DNA from: Lachnospira rogosae
GTDB taxonomy: Bacteria; Bacillota; Clostridia; Lachnospirales; Lachnospiraceae
DNA: 48,558 nucleotides
Direction of reading: 5' to 3'
NCBI RefSeq assembly: GCF_040096455.1
Contig: NZ_JBBMER010000012.1
Coordinates: forward strand, 1 to 48,558
Shown one piece after another: positions 25,278 through 33,752 of the stretch (its first letter is position 1; every line of letters starts with the position of its first letter). The position numbers and the translations under genes were made by a program. Under the pieces are notes generated by a model, which searched no databases, had not been told where the DNA came from, and saw only the letters and a list, made by a program, of their open reading frames with translations.

Positions 25278-27116
25278 CTACATAATGACATTATTCTCTC
25301 TTATATCTGAAACAAGTTGTCGCCTGAACGCCCTACACCCATTCTCATTCCAGTATTTTCTTTTCTCTATCTTTATAACCTCAAATGTAGTATTTAAGAT
25401 ATGCGACTTATAACTTGTGTTAGGTTCTCTGCCTGGATAAAATACAGTGATTGAATCCCTAAACTCGTCTTCGTCCAAATCATAATCTTTAGCAAATTGC
25501 TCAGAAAGTTCATCTGTTGTAATCCTCTTAATATGTGCATAATACCCCACAAGATATGCAAAATAGTCCACATCAAACTTTTCTATCCAATAATCATCTG
25601 ATGCCACAAATACAACTACAGGGAACTGCCTATTATCATCTTTAATAAGATCCTTTAATGTATTGTATTCTTCTTCATTATCAATACCCCTTACATTCTG
25701 TCTTAACCTCTCCACATCACAGATTCCAATATTATCTGCTATCTCTCCATAGAAGTTAGGACGGCTGAACAATACATTTTCATTATCTCTGTACTTATCT
25801 GCTGGCTCAGCATATTCATTACTTACGTCAAATAAAAGCCTGTCACCATCTTTCTTAATAGTAGCAATCGATATCCACAGCCTGTTAGCGACCTTAGAAT
25901 CAAGGTGCGTTGTAATCTCCTTGAAATATAAATTCTCATTATCATATTCAAGCGATACCTTATACCCCGGTCTTTCATTATCATATGTATCCACACTGCC
26001 CGGCATATCATCAAATACTTCATTAAATCTTGAATGTACCCACGAATATATGTAATTAACTGCCTTTTTAAATGCGTCCTCCATAGAAAGATTAGTAAGA
26101 TCAATGCAGGAATGTGACTGGAATACCTTATAATTGCCAAGCGGTTTAAACGGCTCAAAGCGGCGTCTTTTACCGCCAGCCTCGAATTCCTGTTTATTCT
26201 TATGCTCCTGCTCTATCTTTCTAAATGCCTCGTTAAGCCTTTCATCATCAGGGCCTATCTGATTGACAATCTTTACTATATTATTAAGTGTAAGCTCTAT
26301 TCCATTCTCTGAAGTATCAAGCCATAACTGTTCAATAGCCCCTTGTCTTGGTGCCTTATAAAATATCTTTGCAAGCTCTGTGTCTGAGTCAAACAGCTCC
26401 TCTATGTATGGATGCAGTGGTTCATTCTCAAACTTTAACCTGTAGTGACACCTTAACATATCATTCCATTTCTTGTCTTTGTAATGCTGGTGTCCTAAAT
26501 CTTCAAGCAGCCCTGCTATCGAATCATCACACAGTTCAAATGTAGCAAGAATACTGTTCATCTTTCTTGCCAGTGCTTCGTTACCTATTCCAAACGCCGA
26601 GCCTTTATATCTCATATCGTGCTCAATCTCGTGCCAGCCCTCAAATGAGTTCGTCCTTACCTGAACCTCAAATGTATCGTCAACATAATCTGACAGATAT
26701 GGATTGACAATTGTCTTGCTAAGATATGCTGGAAGCTTGAATATTCCATTGACCTTCATAGCCTTGAATTCATATTCATTATTCTCCGTAGTCTCCCACA
26801 TTCCTGGAGATATAAATAATGTATCTAAAAGCTTTCTGCATATATCTACATCATCAACAAAATATAGGATTATTCTTATTCCTACAAGATCCTGCATTTT
26901 CTTATCTTCATTCTCCGTACCTGGACGTCTGTAATCTTTAAATATAAGCTTATTCACCATAGAATCAACGGCCTTGACCCTGTATGCAATTCTGTAGTAA
27001 AATCCTGCTCTTTTTAGCTTTTCCTCTATAATGCTTAGTAAATCATCTTTTACAACCTGTGGAACAACTATCTGTTCAACATTCTCCTTTGTAAATAACT
27101 CATTAACTTCATTCAT
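25278..27116 (-). CDS. Atypical RelA/SpoT-like nucleotide pyrophosphokinase with unknown C-terminal half
   Basis: A 612-residue protein with a RelA/SpoT synthetase fold at ~30-200: YRVKAVDSMVNKL, DLVGIRIILYF (76-86), EVQVRT (150-155) and WHEIEHDMRYKG (161-172). The NGYxSLH segment of ordinary (p)ppGpp synthetases, whose Tyr stacks on the acceptor base, reads NGIFKLP here. There is no HD hydrolase, TGS or ACT domain. The remaining ~400 residues are unlike known Rel regulatory regions; near the C-terminus they contain FPVVVFVASDD, DVDYFAYLVGYYAHI and ITVFYPGREP. The start at 27116 overlaps the adenosine deaminase stop by 8 bp and has GGGG upstream; the frame is open to 27182. The product is likely a modified nucleotide, identity unknown. 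Confidence 0.82.
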   Translation of the reverse strand: MNEVNELFTKENVEQIVVPQVVKDDLLSIIEEKLKRAGFYYRIAYRVKAVDSMVNKLIFKDYRRPGTENEDKKMQDLVGIRIILYFVDDVDICRKLLDTLFISPGMWETTENNEYEFKAMKVNGIFKLPAYLSKTIVNPYLSDYVDDTFEVQVRTNSFEGWHEIEHDMRYKGSAFGIGNEALARKMNSILATFELCDDSIAGLLEDLGHQHYKDKKWNDMLRCHYRLKFENEPLHPYIEELFDSDTELAKIFYKAPRQGAIEQLWLDTSENGIELTLNNIVKIVNQIGPDDERLNEAFRKIEQEHKNKQEFEAGGKRRRFEPFKPLGNYKVFQSHSCIDLTNLSMEDAFKKAVNYIYSWVHSRFNEVFDDMPGSVDTYDNERPGYKVSLEYDNENLYFKEITTHLDSKVANRLWISIATIKKDGDRLLFDVSNEYAEPADKYRDNENVLFSRPNFYGEIADNIGICDVERLRQNVRGIDNEEEYNTLKDLIKDDNRQFPVVVFVASDDYWIEKFDVDYFAYLVGYYAHIKRITTDELSEQFAKDYDLDEDEFRDSITVFYPGREPNTSYKSHILNTTFEVIKIEKRKYWNENGCRAFRRQLVSDIRENNVIM

Positions 27117-28122
27117 AAGTAACCCCATCCAATTCTTCATATATCTTTCTTTTAAGCTGTTCTTTAATGCTATCCTTGGCAAATGCAGCTTCTGCTGAAT
27201 TAATAAGCAAATTCTTTAATATTATACCATTTATAGGAAATGTTTGCACAAGTAATTTAAGCTCATTTTTAATACTTGTGCCTGAAACCATCATATTGTC
27301 CGTATTTATGGTAACTTTAACACCATTATTAATAAGTTTCATAATTGGATAATCAGCAATATTATCAACAACTTTCGTATTAAGGTTACTTGTAGGACAC
27401 AATTCTAACGGAATATTCTTATCTGCCAGCTCCTTAATCATATCCTCTGACCAGGCTGCCCTTATTCCGTGTCCTATTCTTTCAGCTCCCATATATATTG
27501 CCGTCTTTATGCTTTCTTCTCCATCTGCTTCACCTGCGTGTATTGTAAACGGAATATTATATGCCAAAGCTTCTTTAAATATTCCAACAAACTGCTTTGT
27601 TGGATATAATTTTTCTGCACCGGCAAGATCTAGTGCCACAACTCCACGTCCAAGATATGTATGGGCAATCCTTATCGTTTCTTTATTAAGCTCCTCATTA
27701 TCACTTCCCCTCATGCAGCATAATATAAGCTTGTGATAATCTGAATTACCGAGTCCTTTTATTGCCGCCTGCACAACCTCTTCCTGTGTCAACCCCTTCT
27801 GCATATGAAGCTGTGGTGCAAATCTTATCTCACTGTACATTATCCCCTGACTATCCTGCCCAGCTATTAACATTCTCACACATTCAGTAATAGCTTCAGC
27901 TTTCTGCAAAAGTGTCAGTGGAAATTCAAATTTTTCCAGATATTCATTCAAATCCCTGCAGTCTTTGGACACCTGTAATCTTTCTTTCAGGTCTTCTTCA
28001 CTTTCATTAAGTTCAATACCATTAATAAGAGCCAGCCTCTTAGCCATTGGAATACTGACTGAACCATCAAGGTGAACGTGTAAATCTATAAGGCAGTGTA
28101 ATTTATCTATATTAATATTCAT
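27109..28122 (-). CDS. add: Adenosine deaminase
   Basis: Zinc hydrolase converting adenosine (and deoxyadenosine) to inosine. The 337-residue protein has the metal motif LIDLHVHLDGSVS near the N-terminus, HAGE with the catalytic Glu, GHGIRA, ELCPTSNLNT and VTINTDN with the metal-binding Asp. The start at 28122 is chosen: it has AGAGG 7 nt upstream and begins just before the catalytic domain; 28 further codons are open. It is the first gene of an overlapping operon with the RelA/SpoT-like synthetase and the hybrid kinase, an unusual setting for a salvage enzyme. Confidence 0.94.
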   Translation of the reverse strand: MNINIDKLHCLIDLHVHLDGSVSIPMAKRLALINGIELNESEEDLKERLQVSKDCRDLNEYLEKFEFPLTLLQKAEAITECVRMLIAGQDSQGIMYSEIRFAPQLHMQKGLTQEEVVQAAIKGLGNSDYHKLILCCMRGSDNEELNKETIRIAHTYLGRGVVALDLAGAEKLYPTKQFVGIFKEALAYNIPFTIHAGEADGEESIKTAIYMGAERIGHGIRAAWSEDMIKELADKNIPLELCPTSNLNTKVVDNIADYPIMKLINNGVKVTINTDNMMVSGTSIKNELKLLVQTFPINGIILKNLLINSAEAAFAKDSIKEQLKRKIYEELDGVTYE

Positions 28123-28410
28123 AATAATCCTCTTTTCTGCGTACATTTTACGCATATCAATCTGGTGCCTTGTAAGGGCAGCTCTAGCTTTTTTCAAATC
28201 TCCCACTATGTACAGCTTTATTATAGCACATATTTATACAGCTTTGAAAGGCATAGATAATTCGCACTAACTATAAGTTTGATTATTTGCCAGGTTTATG
28301 TTATACTTATTATACTTATTAGTATTATATTTACATTAATTATTTATTAATTGCTTTATAATCTACAATTATTTATTAATTCACATAAATGTTAGTCAGG
28401 GGGAATAATT

Positions 28411-28794
28411 ATGGTCATCCACGAATCAGCTGAAGATTATTTAGAAACAATACTTATGCTTAGCAAGAAACTGCCTGTTGTGCGTTCAATTGATATTGCC
28501 AACGAAATGGGCTATAAGAAGTCAAGCGTCAGCATTGCTATGAAGAATCTTCGTGAATCAGAACATATACGCGTAACTAAAGAAGGTTATATATACCTTA
28601 CAGACTCTGGCAGGGAAATTGCCGAGATGATTTATGAAAGACATCAGATACTTTCTTCTTGGTTAATACAGCTTGGTGTCAATAAGCAGACTGCCGAGGA
28701 GGATGCGTGCCGTATCGAACACGATATAAGCAAAGAGTCTTTCAATGCCATTAAACAGGCTATATCTGAACAGCTTAGCAACAGACAGAAATAA
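28411..28794 (+). CDS. DtxR/MntR-family metal-dependent regulator
   Basis: A 127-residue repressor of the DtxR/MntR type. The DNA-binding winged helix covers ~1-65 (ESAEDYLETILMLSK, SIDIANEMGYKKSSVSIAMKNL) and is followed by the metal-binding dimerisation region with RHQILSSWLIQLGV and EEDACRIEHDISKESF (Glu, Cys and His ligands). It lacks the SH3-like third domain, like MntR. No metal transporter lies nearby, so its targets are elsewhere; Mn or Fe sensing is inferred. GGGGG lies 7 nt before the start. Confidence 0.9.
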   Translation: MVIHESAEDYLETILMLSKKLPVVRSIDIANEMGYKKSSVSIAMKNLRESEHIRVTKEGYIYLTDSGREIAEMIYERHQILSSWLIQLGVNKQTAEEDACRIEHDISKESFNAIKQAISEQLSNRQK

Positions 28795-28800
28795 CTTACT

Positions 28801-28828
28801 AAAAAAGGGACTTAAAAAGTCCCTTTTA
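28801..28828. terminator. Bidirectional terminator
   Basis: GGGACTT (28807-28813) and AAGTCCC (28817-28823) with six A to the left and TTTT to the right, between the convergent DtxR-like gene and the fructose operon's last gene. Confidence 0.85.
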
Positions 28829-28854
28829 ATATTGTTCATTTTTTAATTATAACA

Positions 28855-29601
28855 TCATCCATTCACCTTATAAATATTATAATCCCTATAACCAGCAGGC
28901 ACTTCTTCATCAGTTATTATCTTAGCTGTATCAATCCTTGCAAATGTCACTGAACTTACATTATCGAATTTGGTGCTGTCTGCAAGAATTATTTTGTGAT
29001 TGCAATGGCACATCGCCATTTTCTTAACTTCTGCCTCATTAATATCAGGCGTTGTAAATCCACATTTAATACTTATGCCATTTGTACCAAAAAATCCTTT
29101 GTTGAAATTATAATTTCTTAACATTTCAATAGCATTAGCACCTACTACTGCTTCTGTTGAACCCTTAAGCTCACCACCTATAAGTATAACCCTGAAACCT
29201 AACGCCGCAAGATTTCTTGCGTGTGTAACAGCATTAGTCACATATACCGCCCGCTTTTCTGTTATATAATCAATCATACAACCTGTTGTAGTGCCTGCAT
29301 CCATATATACAAAATCATCAGGTTCTATAAGTCCTGCCGCATATTTTGCAATAAGCTTCTTGCCATTAATATTTATTTCACGCTTCTGCGTAACGCTTGG
29401 TTCACTGCCTGAAACTTCAAAACCTGCTGATACTGCACCTCCAAATACCTTGACAAGCTTGCCTTCTTCATCAAGCAAATTCAAATCTCTTCTAATTGTA
29501 GATTCTGAAATTCCAAGTTCTTCTTTAATCTCATTGACAGTTATACTTCCCTTGCGTTTCAACTCCTGAAGTATATATTCGTGTCTTTTCTCTGCAAGCA
29601 T
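28855..29601 (-). CDS. fruR: DeoR-family regulator of the fructose PTS
   Basis: A 248-residue DeoR-type repressor. The N-terminal helix-turn-helix is at ~4-58 (KRHEYILQELKRKGSITVNEIKEELGISESTIRRDL), and the sugar-phosphate-sensing domain follows (YMDAGTTTGCMIDYI, VTNAVTHA, GGELKGSTEAVVG, GTNGIS). The start at 29601 has AAGG about 8 nt upstream. It is the last gene of the fructose operon, 26 bp after enzyme I, so it probably regulates the operon in response to fructose 1-phosphate; the gene name rests on that context. Confidence 0.9.
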   Translation of the reverse strand: MLAEKRHEYILQELKRKGSITVNEIKEELGISESTIRRDLNLLDEEGKLVKVFGGAVSAGFEVSGSEPSVTQKREININGKKLIAKYAAGLIEPDDFVYMDAGTTTGCMIDYITEKRAVYVTNAVTHARNLAALGFRVILIGGELKGSTEAVVGANAIEMLRNYNFNKGFFGTNGISIKCGFTTPDINEAEVKKMAMCHCNHKIILADSTKFDNVSSVTFARIDTAKIITDEEVPAGYRDYNIYKVNG

Positions 29602-29627
29602 AACAATCACCTTTTCCAATATACCAA

Positions 29628-31259
29628 TTATAATTCAGATACATCAGTGTCACGGATAATCTTTCTGATTGGAAGAATTCTCCCCGGCGAAACCGACAAT
29701 TCATCAACACCCATTTCAAGAAACTTCTGTGTAAGGCTTGTATCAGCTCCAAGCTCTCCACATATTCCTGCCCATATCCCGGCTCTATGTGCATTATCGA
29801 CAACCATTTTAATCATCTTTAGCACTGCTGGGTGATGTGCATCAAAAAATGTATCCAGCTTAGGATTCTGCCTGTCAACAGCCAATGTGTACTGTGTCAA
29901 ATCATTAGTTCCAATACTAAAGAAATCAACCTTTTTTGCAAGCTCATCGCTAATCATTGCAGCCGCCGGTGTCTCTATCATTATTCCTGTCTTTGGGCTT
30001 CCTATCTTAATCTCCTGAGCCGCAAGCTCAGCCTTCACCTCATTTTCAATCTCTTTTATGCGGTCTATCTCCCACATATTAGCAATCATCGGATACATAA
30101 TATGAATATTGCCATATGCACTCGCCCTGTATAAAGCTCTTAACTGTGTCTTAAATATATCCGTTCTTGTAAGGCATATTCTGATAGCTCTCACACCTAA
30201 TGCCGGATTGTCCTCTTTATCAAGATTAAAATAGTCACACTGCTTGTCTGCACCTATATCAAGTGTTCTTATTATAGCCGGCTTTCCAGCCATATTTTCC
30301 GCAACAGTCTTATATATATTAAACTGTTCCTCTTCTGTCGGAAAATCAGTTCTCTCAAGATAGATGAATTCACTCCTGAACAATCCTATTCCTGCCGCAT
30401 CATTAGCAAGAACTAACGCTATATCCTTAACATTACCAATATTAGCATACAACTTTATCTTTGTTCCATCAAGCGTTACATCTTCTTTTCCCTTAAGTCT
30501 GTTTAAAAGTTCCTTCTGTTCTATATACTTCGCCTGTTCTTTCTTGTAGCGGTCAAGTGTCTCGCTATCAGGATTGATATACACAACTCCATTAAAGCCG
30601 TCAACAATGCCTGTTAAGCCGTCTATATCTTCATCAAGAACACCTTTTGTTCCTATAAGGGCTGGTATCCCCATTGTCCTTGCAAGTATAGCTGTATGTG
30701 AATTAACCGAACCCTTAACACTTACAAATGATAATATCTTTTCTTTATCCATCTGTACAGTTTCCGATGGTGCCAAATCTTCTGCAATGATTATTGACGG
30801 CTCATCAGATTCTATTGTACTGCTTTTACCACCACTAAGAATAGTTATAAGTCTTTCAGAAATATCTCTTACATCTAAAGCCCTGCCTCTCATATATTCA
30901 TCGTCCATAGCCGCAAACATTGATGAAAAGTTATCCGAGGTCTGTGCAACTGCATATTCAGCATTAACATTCTGATTATCAATTATATTAAGAACCGACT
31001 CTTTATAATCGTCATCTTCAAGCATTATCTGGTGCATTTCAAATATTGCCGCATTGGCTTCACCGACTTCCTTTAAAGCCTTATCATAAAGCATACCTAA
31101 CTGTTCAACTGCTTTATCAACGGCATTAATATATCTTTGCTTCTCGCTCTCACAATCATCAATATGCATCCGCTTAACCTGCTGTTGTTCTTTACTGTAC
31201 ACTTTAATTCTGCCTATGGCTATCCCGCCAAACACGCTTTTTCCTTTATATTCATACAT
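29628..31259 (-). CDS. ptsI: PTS enzyme I (phosphoenolpyruvate-protein phosphotransferase)
   Basis: Transfers phosphate from PEP to HPr. The 543-residue protein has the usual order: N-terminal HPr-binding helices (~30-140), the phospho-His in GSVNSHTAILARTMGIPA (~183-200), and the PEP-binding barrel with GLFRSEF, DIGADK, GVRAIRICL, PMI segments, GIMIETPAA, FFSIGTNDLTQYTLA and the catalytic Cys in GICGELGAD. A strong AAGGAGG precedes the start. It sits in the fructose operon between ptsH and fruR. Confidence 0.97.
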   Translation of the reverse strand: MYEYKGKSVFGGIAIGRIKVYSKEQQQVKRMHIDDCESEKQRYINAVDKAVEQLGMLYDKALKEVGEANAAIFEMHQIMLEDDDYKESVLNIIDNQNVNAEYAVAQTSDNFSSMFAAMDDEYMRGRALDVRDISERLITILSGGKSSTIESDEPSIIIAEDLAPSETVQMDKEKILSFVSVKGSVNSHTAILARTMGIPALIGTKGVLDEDIDGLTGIVDGFNGVVYINPDSETLDRYKKEQAKYIEQKELLNRLKGKEDVTLDGTKIKLYANIGNVKDIALVLANDAAGIGLFRSEFIYLERTDFPTEEEQFNIYKTVAENMAGKPAIIRTLDIGADKQCDYFNLDKEDNPALGVRAIRICLTRTDIFKTQLRALYRASAYGNIHIMYPMIANMWEIDRIKEIENEVKAELAAQEIKIGSPKTGIMIETPAAAMISDELAKKVDFFSIGTNDLTQYTLAVDRQNPKLDTFFDAHHPAVLKMIKMVVDNAHRAGIWAGICGELGADTSLTQKFLEMGVDELSVSPGRILPIRKIIRDTDVSEL

Positions 31260-31336
31260 AACAGCCCCTCCTTTCTTTAATTTCAGCCCTTTAATTAGGT
31301 ATTTTAATTTATATACTTTAACCCTGGCACTTTAAT

Positions 31337-31594
31337 TTACATATTAGCTTTCATAAATTCTTCAATCTTTGCAGCTGCCTGTTCTTCGTCTGTACCTTCT
31401 ACATTTACTGTTACTTCCTGTCCACATTTTACTGCTAATGACATTATTGTAAATACCTTCTTGCAGTCAGCAGTCTTTCCGTCTTTCTTAATTAATATAC
31501 TACTCTCAAACTGCTTAGCTGCTTTTACAAGTTCACCTGCTGGTCTCATATGGATTCCTTCTTTGTCTGTAATTGTATAATTAAATTCTTTCAT
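31337..31594 (-). CDS. ptsH: HPr-like phosphocarrier with Lys at position 46
   Basis: An 85-residue HPr that relays phosphate from enzyme I to the sugar permease. His15 lies in EGIHMRPAG, as required. At the regulatory site the usual KSIMGVMSL reads KKVFTIMSL, putting Lys at position 46 instead of Ser. HPr kinase could therefore not phosphorylate it, and this copy should not act as a CcpA corepressor. It lies between fruA (157 bp upstream) and ptsI (77 bp downstream). It may serve only the fructose system, with a conventional HPr elsewhere in the genome; that is inference. Confidence 0.93.
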   Translation of the reverse strand: MKEFNYTITDKEGIHMRPAGELVKAAKQFESSILIKKDGKTADCKKVFTIMSLAVKCGQEVTVNVEGTDEEQAAAKIEEFMKANM

Positions 31595-31751
31595 AATAAA
31601 CCTCTTTTCTGCGTATCTTTTATTTTAAACGTTTCGTTTTGGTATATTTTGTGTTTTTTATATTTATATATTGTGTTTTTAACAGGACCATACCAGATAC
31701 GCCAGGCTACAGTCATATACTTTATTTTAAAATTATATTTTATTAATTAAT

Positions 31752-33707
31752 CTATTCATTAACCTTCTTCTTTAATACTCCAAGAAGGAAACAAGAAACG
31801 ATTGTTCCAACAACTAATGCTAAAAGATAATATAATGGGTTGCCGACAACCGGGAACACGAATATTCCACCGTGTGGAGCCATTAACGTGCACTTAAATA
31901 ACATACTTATTGCTCCTGCTATTCCAGAACCAATAAGGCATGCTGGTATAACGTGAAGCGGATCTGCCGCCGCATATGGAATGGCACCTTCTGTTATAAA
32001 TGCAAGTCCCATAATAAAGTTGGTTGGTCCTGCCTCTCTTTCTTCCTTAGTGAACTTATTCTTAAATAACATTGTAGCAAGTGCAATAGCACAAGGTGGA
32101 ACCATACCACCAATCATAACTGCTGCCATAATATCGTAATTACCATATGCAATTGAAGCTGTTCCAAATACATATGCTGCTTTATTAAATGGACCACCCA
32201 TATCAATTGCCATCATTGCTGCAAGCACAAATCCAAGAATTATACGGCTTGAACTTCCCATTCCAACAAGGAATGAATTAAGCCCTGTATTAATCGCCCC
32301 CATAACAGGCTCTATTACATAGTTCATTCCAAGTCCTATAACAAGAATTCCCACAACCGGATATATAAGCACAGGTGCAATCTTTTCAAGTGCTTCTGGA
32401 AGCTTGTCACACAATTTTCTTAAACCTAAAATAATGTATCCAGCCGCAAAGCCTGCAACTAAAGCACCTAAAAATCCAGACTTTCCATTAGCTGCAATAT
32501 ATCCTCCGACAAAACCCAGTGCCAGTGCCGGTCTGTCACCTATTGCCATTGCAATATATCCTGCAAGCACAGGAAGCATAAATCCAAATGCTGCTCCACC
32601 TATATTCTTAAACAAAGCTGCAACTGGTGTTATAGTACCAAAATTAGCTCTTTCAGCTTCAGAAAGACTGTTCATATCAACATTAATTCCATCAATAAGA
32701 AATGCTATGGCAATCAGAATACCACCGCCAACTACAAATGGAAGCATATGCGAAACACCATTCATAAGCTGTGTATATATCTGATGTCCAACTCCGCCTG
32801 ATTTATTCTTCTTAACCGCAGCTGCCTGACTATCATCAGAAGATCTGCCCATCCCATGTACCTGATATTCGGGAACATCACCGCTAAGTGCCTGACTTAT
32901 TAATTCATCAGCTTTATTAATTCCGTCTGATACCTGACATTCTATAACCTTATGTCCTTCAAACCTTGCCATTGGCACTTTGGCATCTGCCGCAACTATT
33001 ATACATTCCGCTTTTTCTATATCTTCATCTGTAAGCACATTTTTAGCACCTGCTGAACCTCTTGTCTCTATCTTAATTGTACAGCCTGCCTTTTTAGCTG
33101 CTTTTTCCAGACCCTCAGCTGCCATATACGTATGTGCAATACCTGTAGGACACGAAGTTACAGCCACTATATACCTGTTAGCCGGATTCGTATCACTATT
33201 GCCAGCATTATATGTGCCTGTATCCTGCAATCTTTCATCAATGCTCTTGCTTTCACTGTCTGCATTATCGATAACTTCAAGAAATCCCCCAATATCCTTA
33301 GCTGCTTTTAACTTTCTGATAAATTCTTCATCCATTAGAAGCACCGAAAGCTTGCTTAATACATCTAGATGAACATTATCCTCACTATCCGGAGCTGCTA
33401 TAAGAAACAATACATTAACAGGTTCACCATCTAATGAATCATAATCAACTCCATCCCTTATAATCATAGCTGCAAGTCCCGGTCTGCTTACCGCACTGCA
33501 TTTGCCGTGTGGTATGGCAATTCCCTCTCCAACACCAGTTGTGCTTTCTTCTTCTCTTGCAATAACCTGCTTCGTATACGCTTCAATATCTGTAATATTA
33601 CCGCTGGCCGCCATAAGCTTCACAGCCTGCTCTATTGCCTCTTTTTTATTTAAAGGCTTTGCATTAAGATCTATACTTGAAGCACTTAATAAATCGGTAA
33701 TCCTCAT
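31752..33707 (-). CDS. fruA: Fructose PTS enzyme IIABC
   Basis: Imports fructose and phosphorylates it to fructose 1-phosphate. The 651-residue protein has three domains. EIIA at ~1-150 carries the phospho-His in GEGIAIPHGK. EIIB at ~175-275 carries the phospho-Cys in VTSCPTGIAHTYMAAEGL. EIIC from ~310 to the end has about nine helices (HMLPFVVGGGILIAIAFLIDG, AIDMGGPFNKAAYVFG, ITEGAIPYAAADP). The start at 33707 is preferred to 33713, as GGAGG then lies 7 nt upstream rather than 1. Its partner kinase fruK lies 45 bp upstream. Confidence 0.96.
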   Translation of the reverse strand: MRITDLLSASSIDLNAKPLNKKEAIEQAVKLMAASGNITDIEAYTKQVIAREEESTTGVGEGIAIPHGKCSAVSRPGLAAMIIRDGVDYDSLDGEPVNVLFLIAAPDSEDNVHLDVLSKLSVLLMDEEFIRKLKAAKDIGGFLEVIDNADSESKSIDERLQDTGTYNAGNSDTNPANRYIVAVTSCPTGIAHTYMAAEGLEKAAKKAGCTIKIETRGSAGAKNVLTDEDIEKAECIIVAADAKVPMARFEGHKVIECQVSDGINKADELISQALSGDVPEYQVHGMGRSSDDSQAAAVKKNKSGGVGHQIYTQLMNGVSHMLPFVVGGGILIAIAFLIDGINVDMNSLSEAERANFGTITPVAALFKNIGGAAFGFMLPVLAGYIAMAIGDRPALALGFVGGYIAANGKSGFLGALVAGFAAGYIILGLRKLCDKLPEALEKIAPVLIYPVVGILVIGLGMNYVIEPVMGAINTGLNSFLVGMGSSSRIILGFVLAAMMAIDMGGPFNKAAYVFGTASIAYGNYDIMAAVMIGGMVPPCAIALATMLFKNKFTKEEREAGPTNFIMGLAFITEGAIPYAAADPLHVIPACLIGSGIAGAISMLFKCTLMAPHGGIFVFPVVGNPLYYLLALVVGTIVSCFLLGVLKKKVNE

Positions 33708-33752
33708 ATACATACCTCCATATTTATAATAAGTTTAAACACTCTGTAATAA

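Noticed and set aside
31600..31750. fruA-ptsH intergenic region considered as a separate promoter or riboswitch
   Set aside because: AT-rich with only small dyads such as AAACGTTTCGTTT; no consensus promoter or RNA motif was convincing.
32404..33372. Several open + strand frames opposite fruA
   Set aside because: Shadow frames of fruA, whose EIIA, EIIB and EIIC motifs are continuous on the minus strand.
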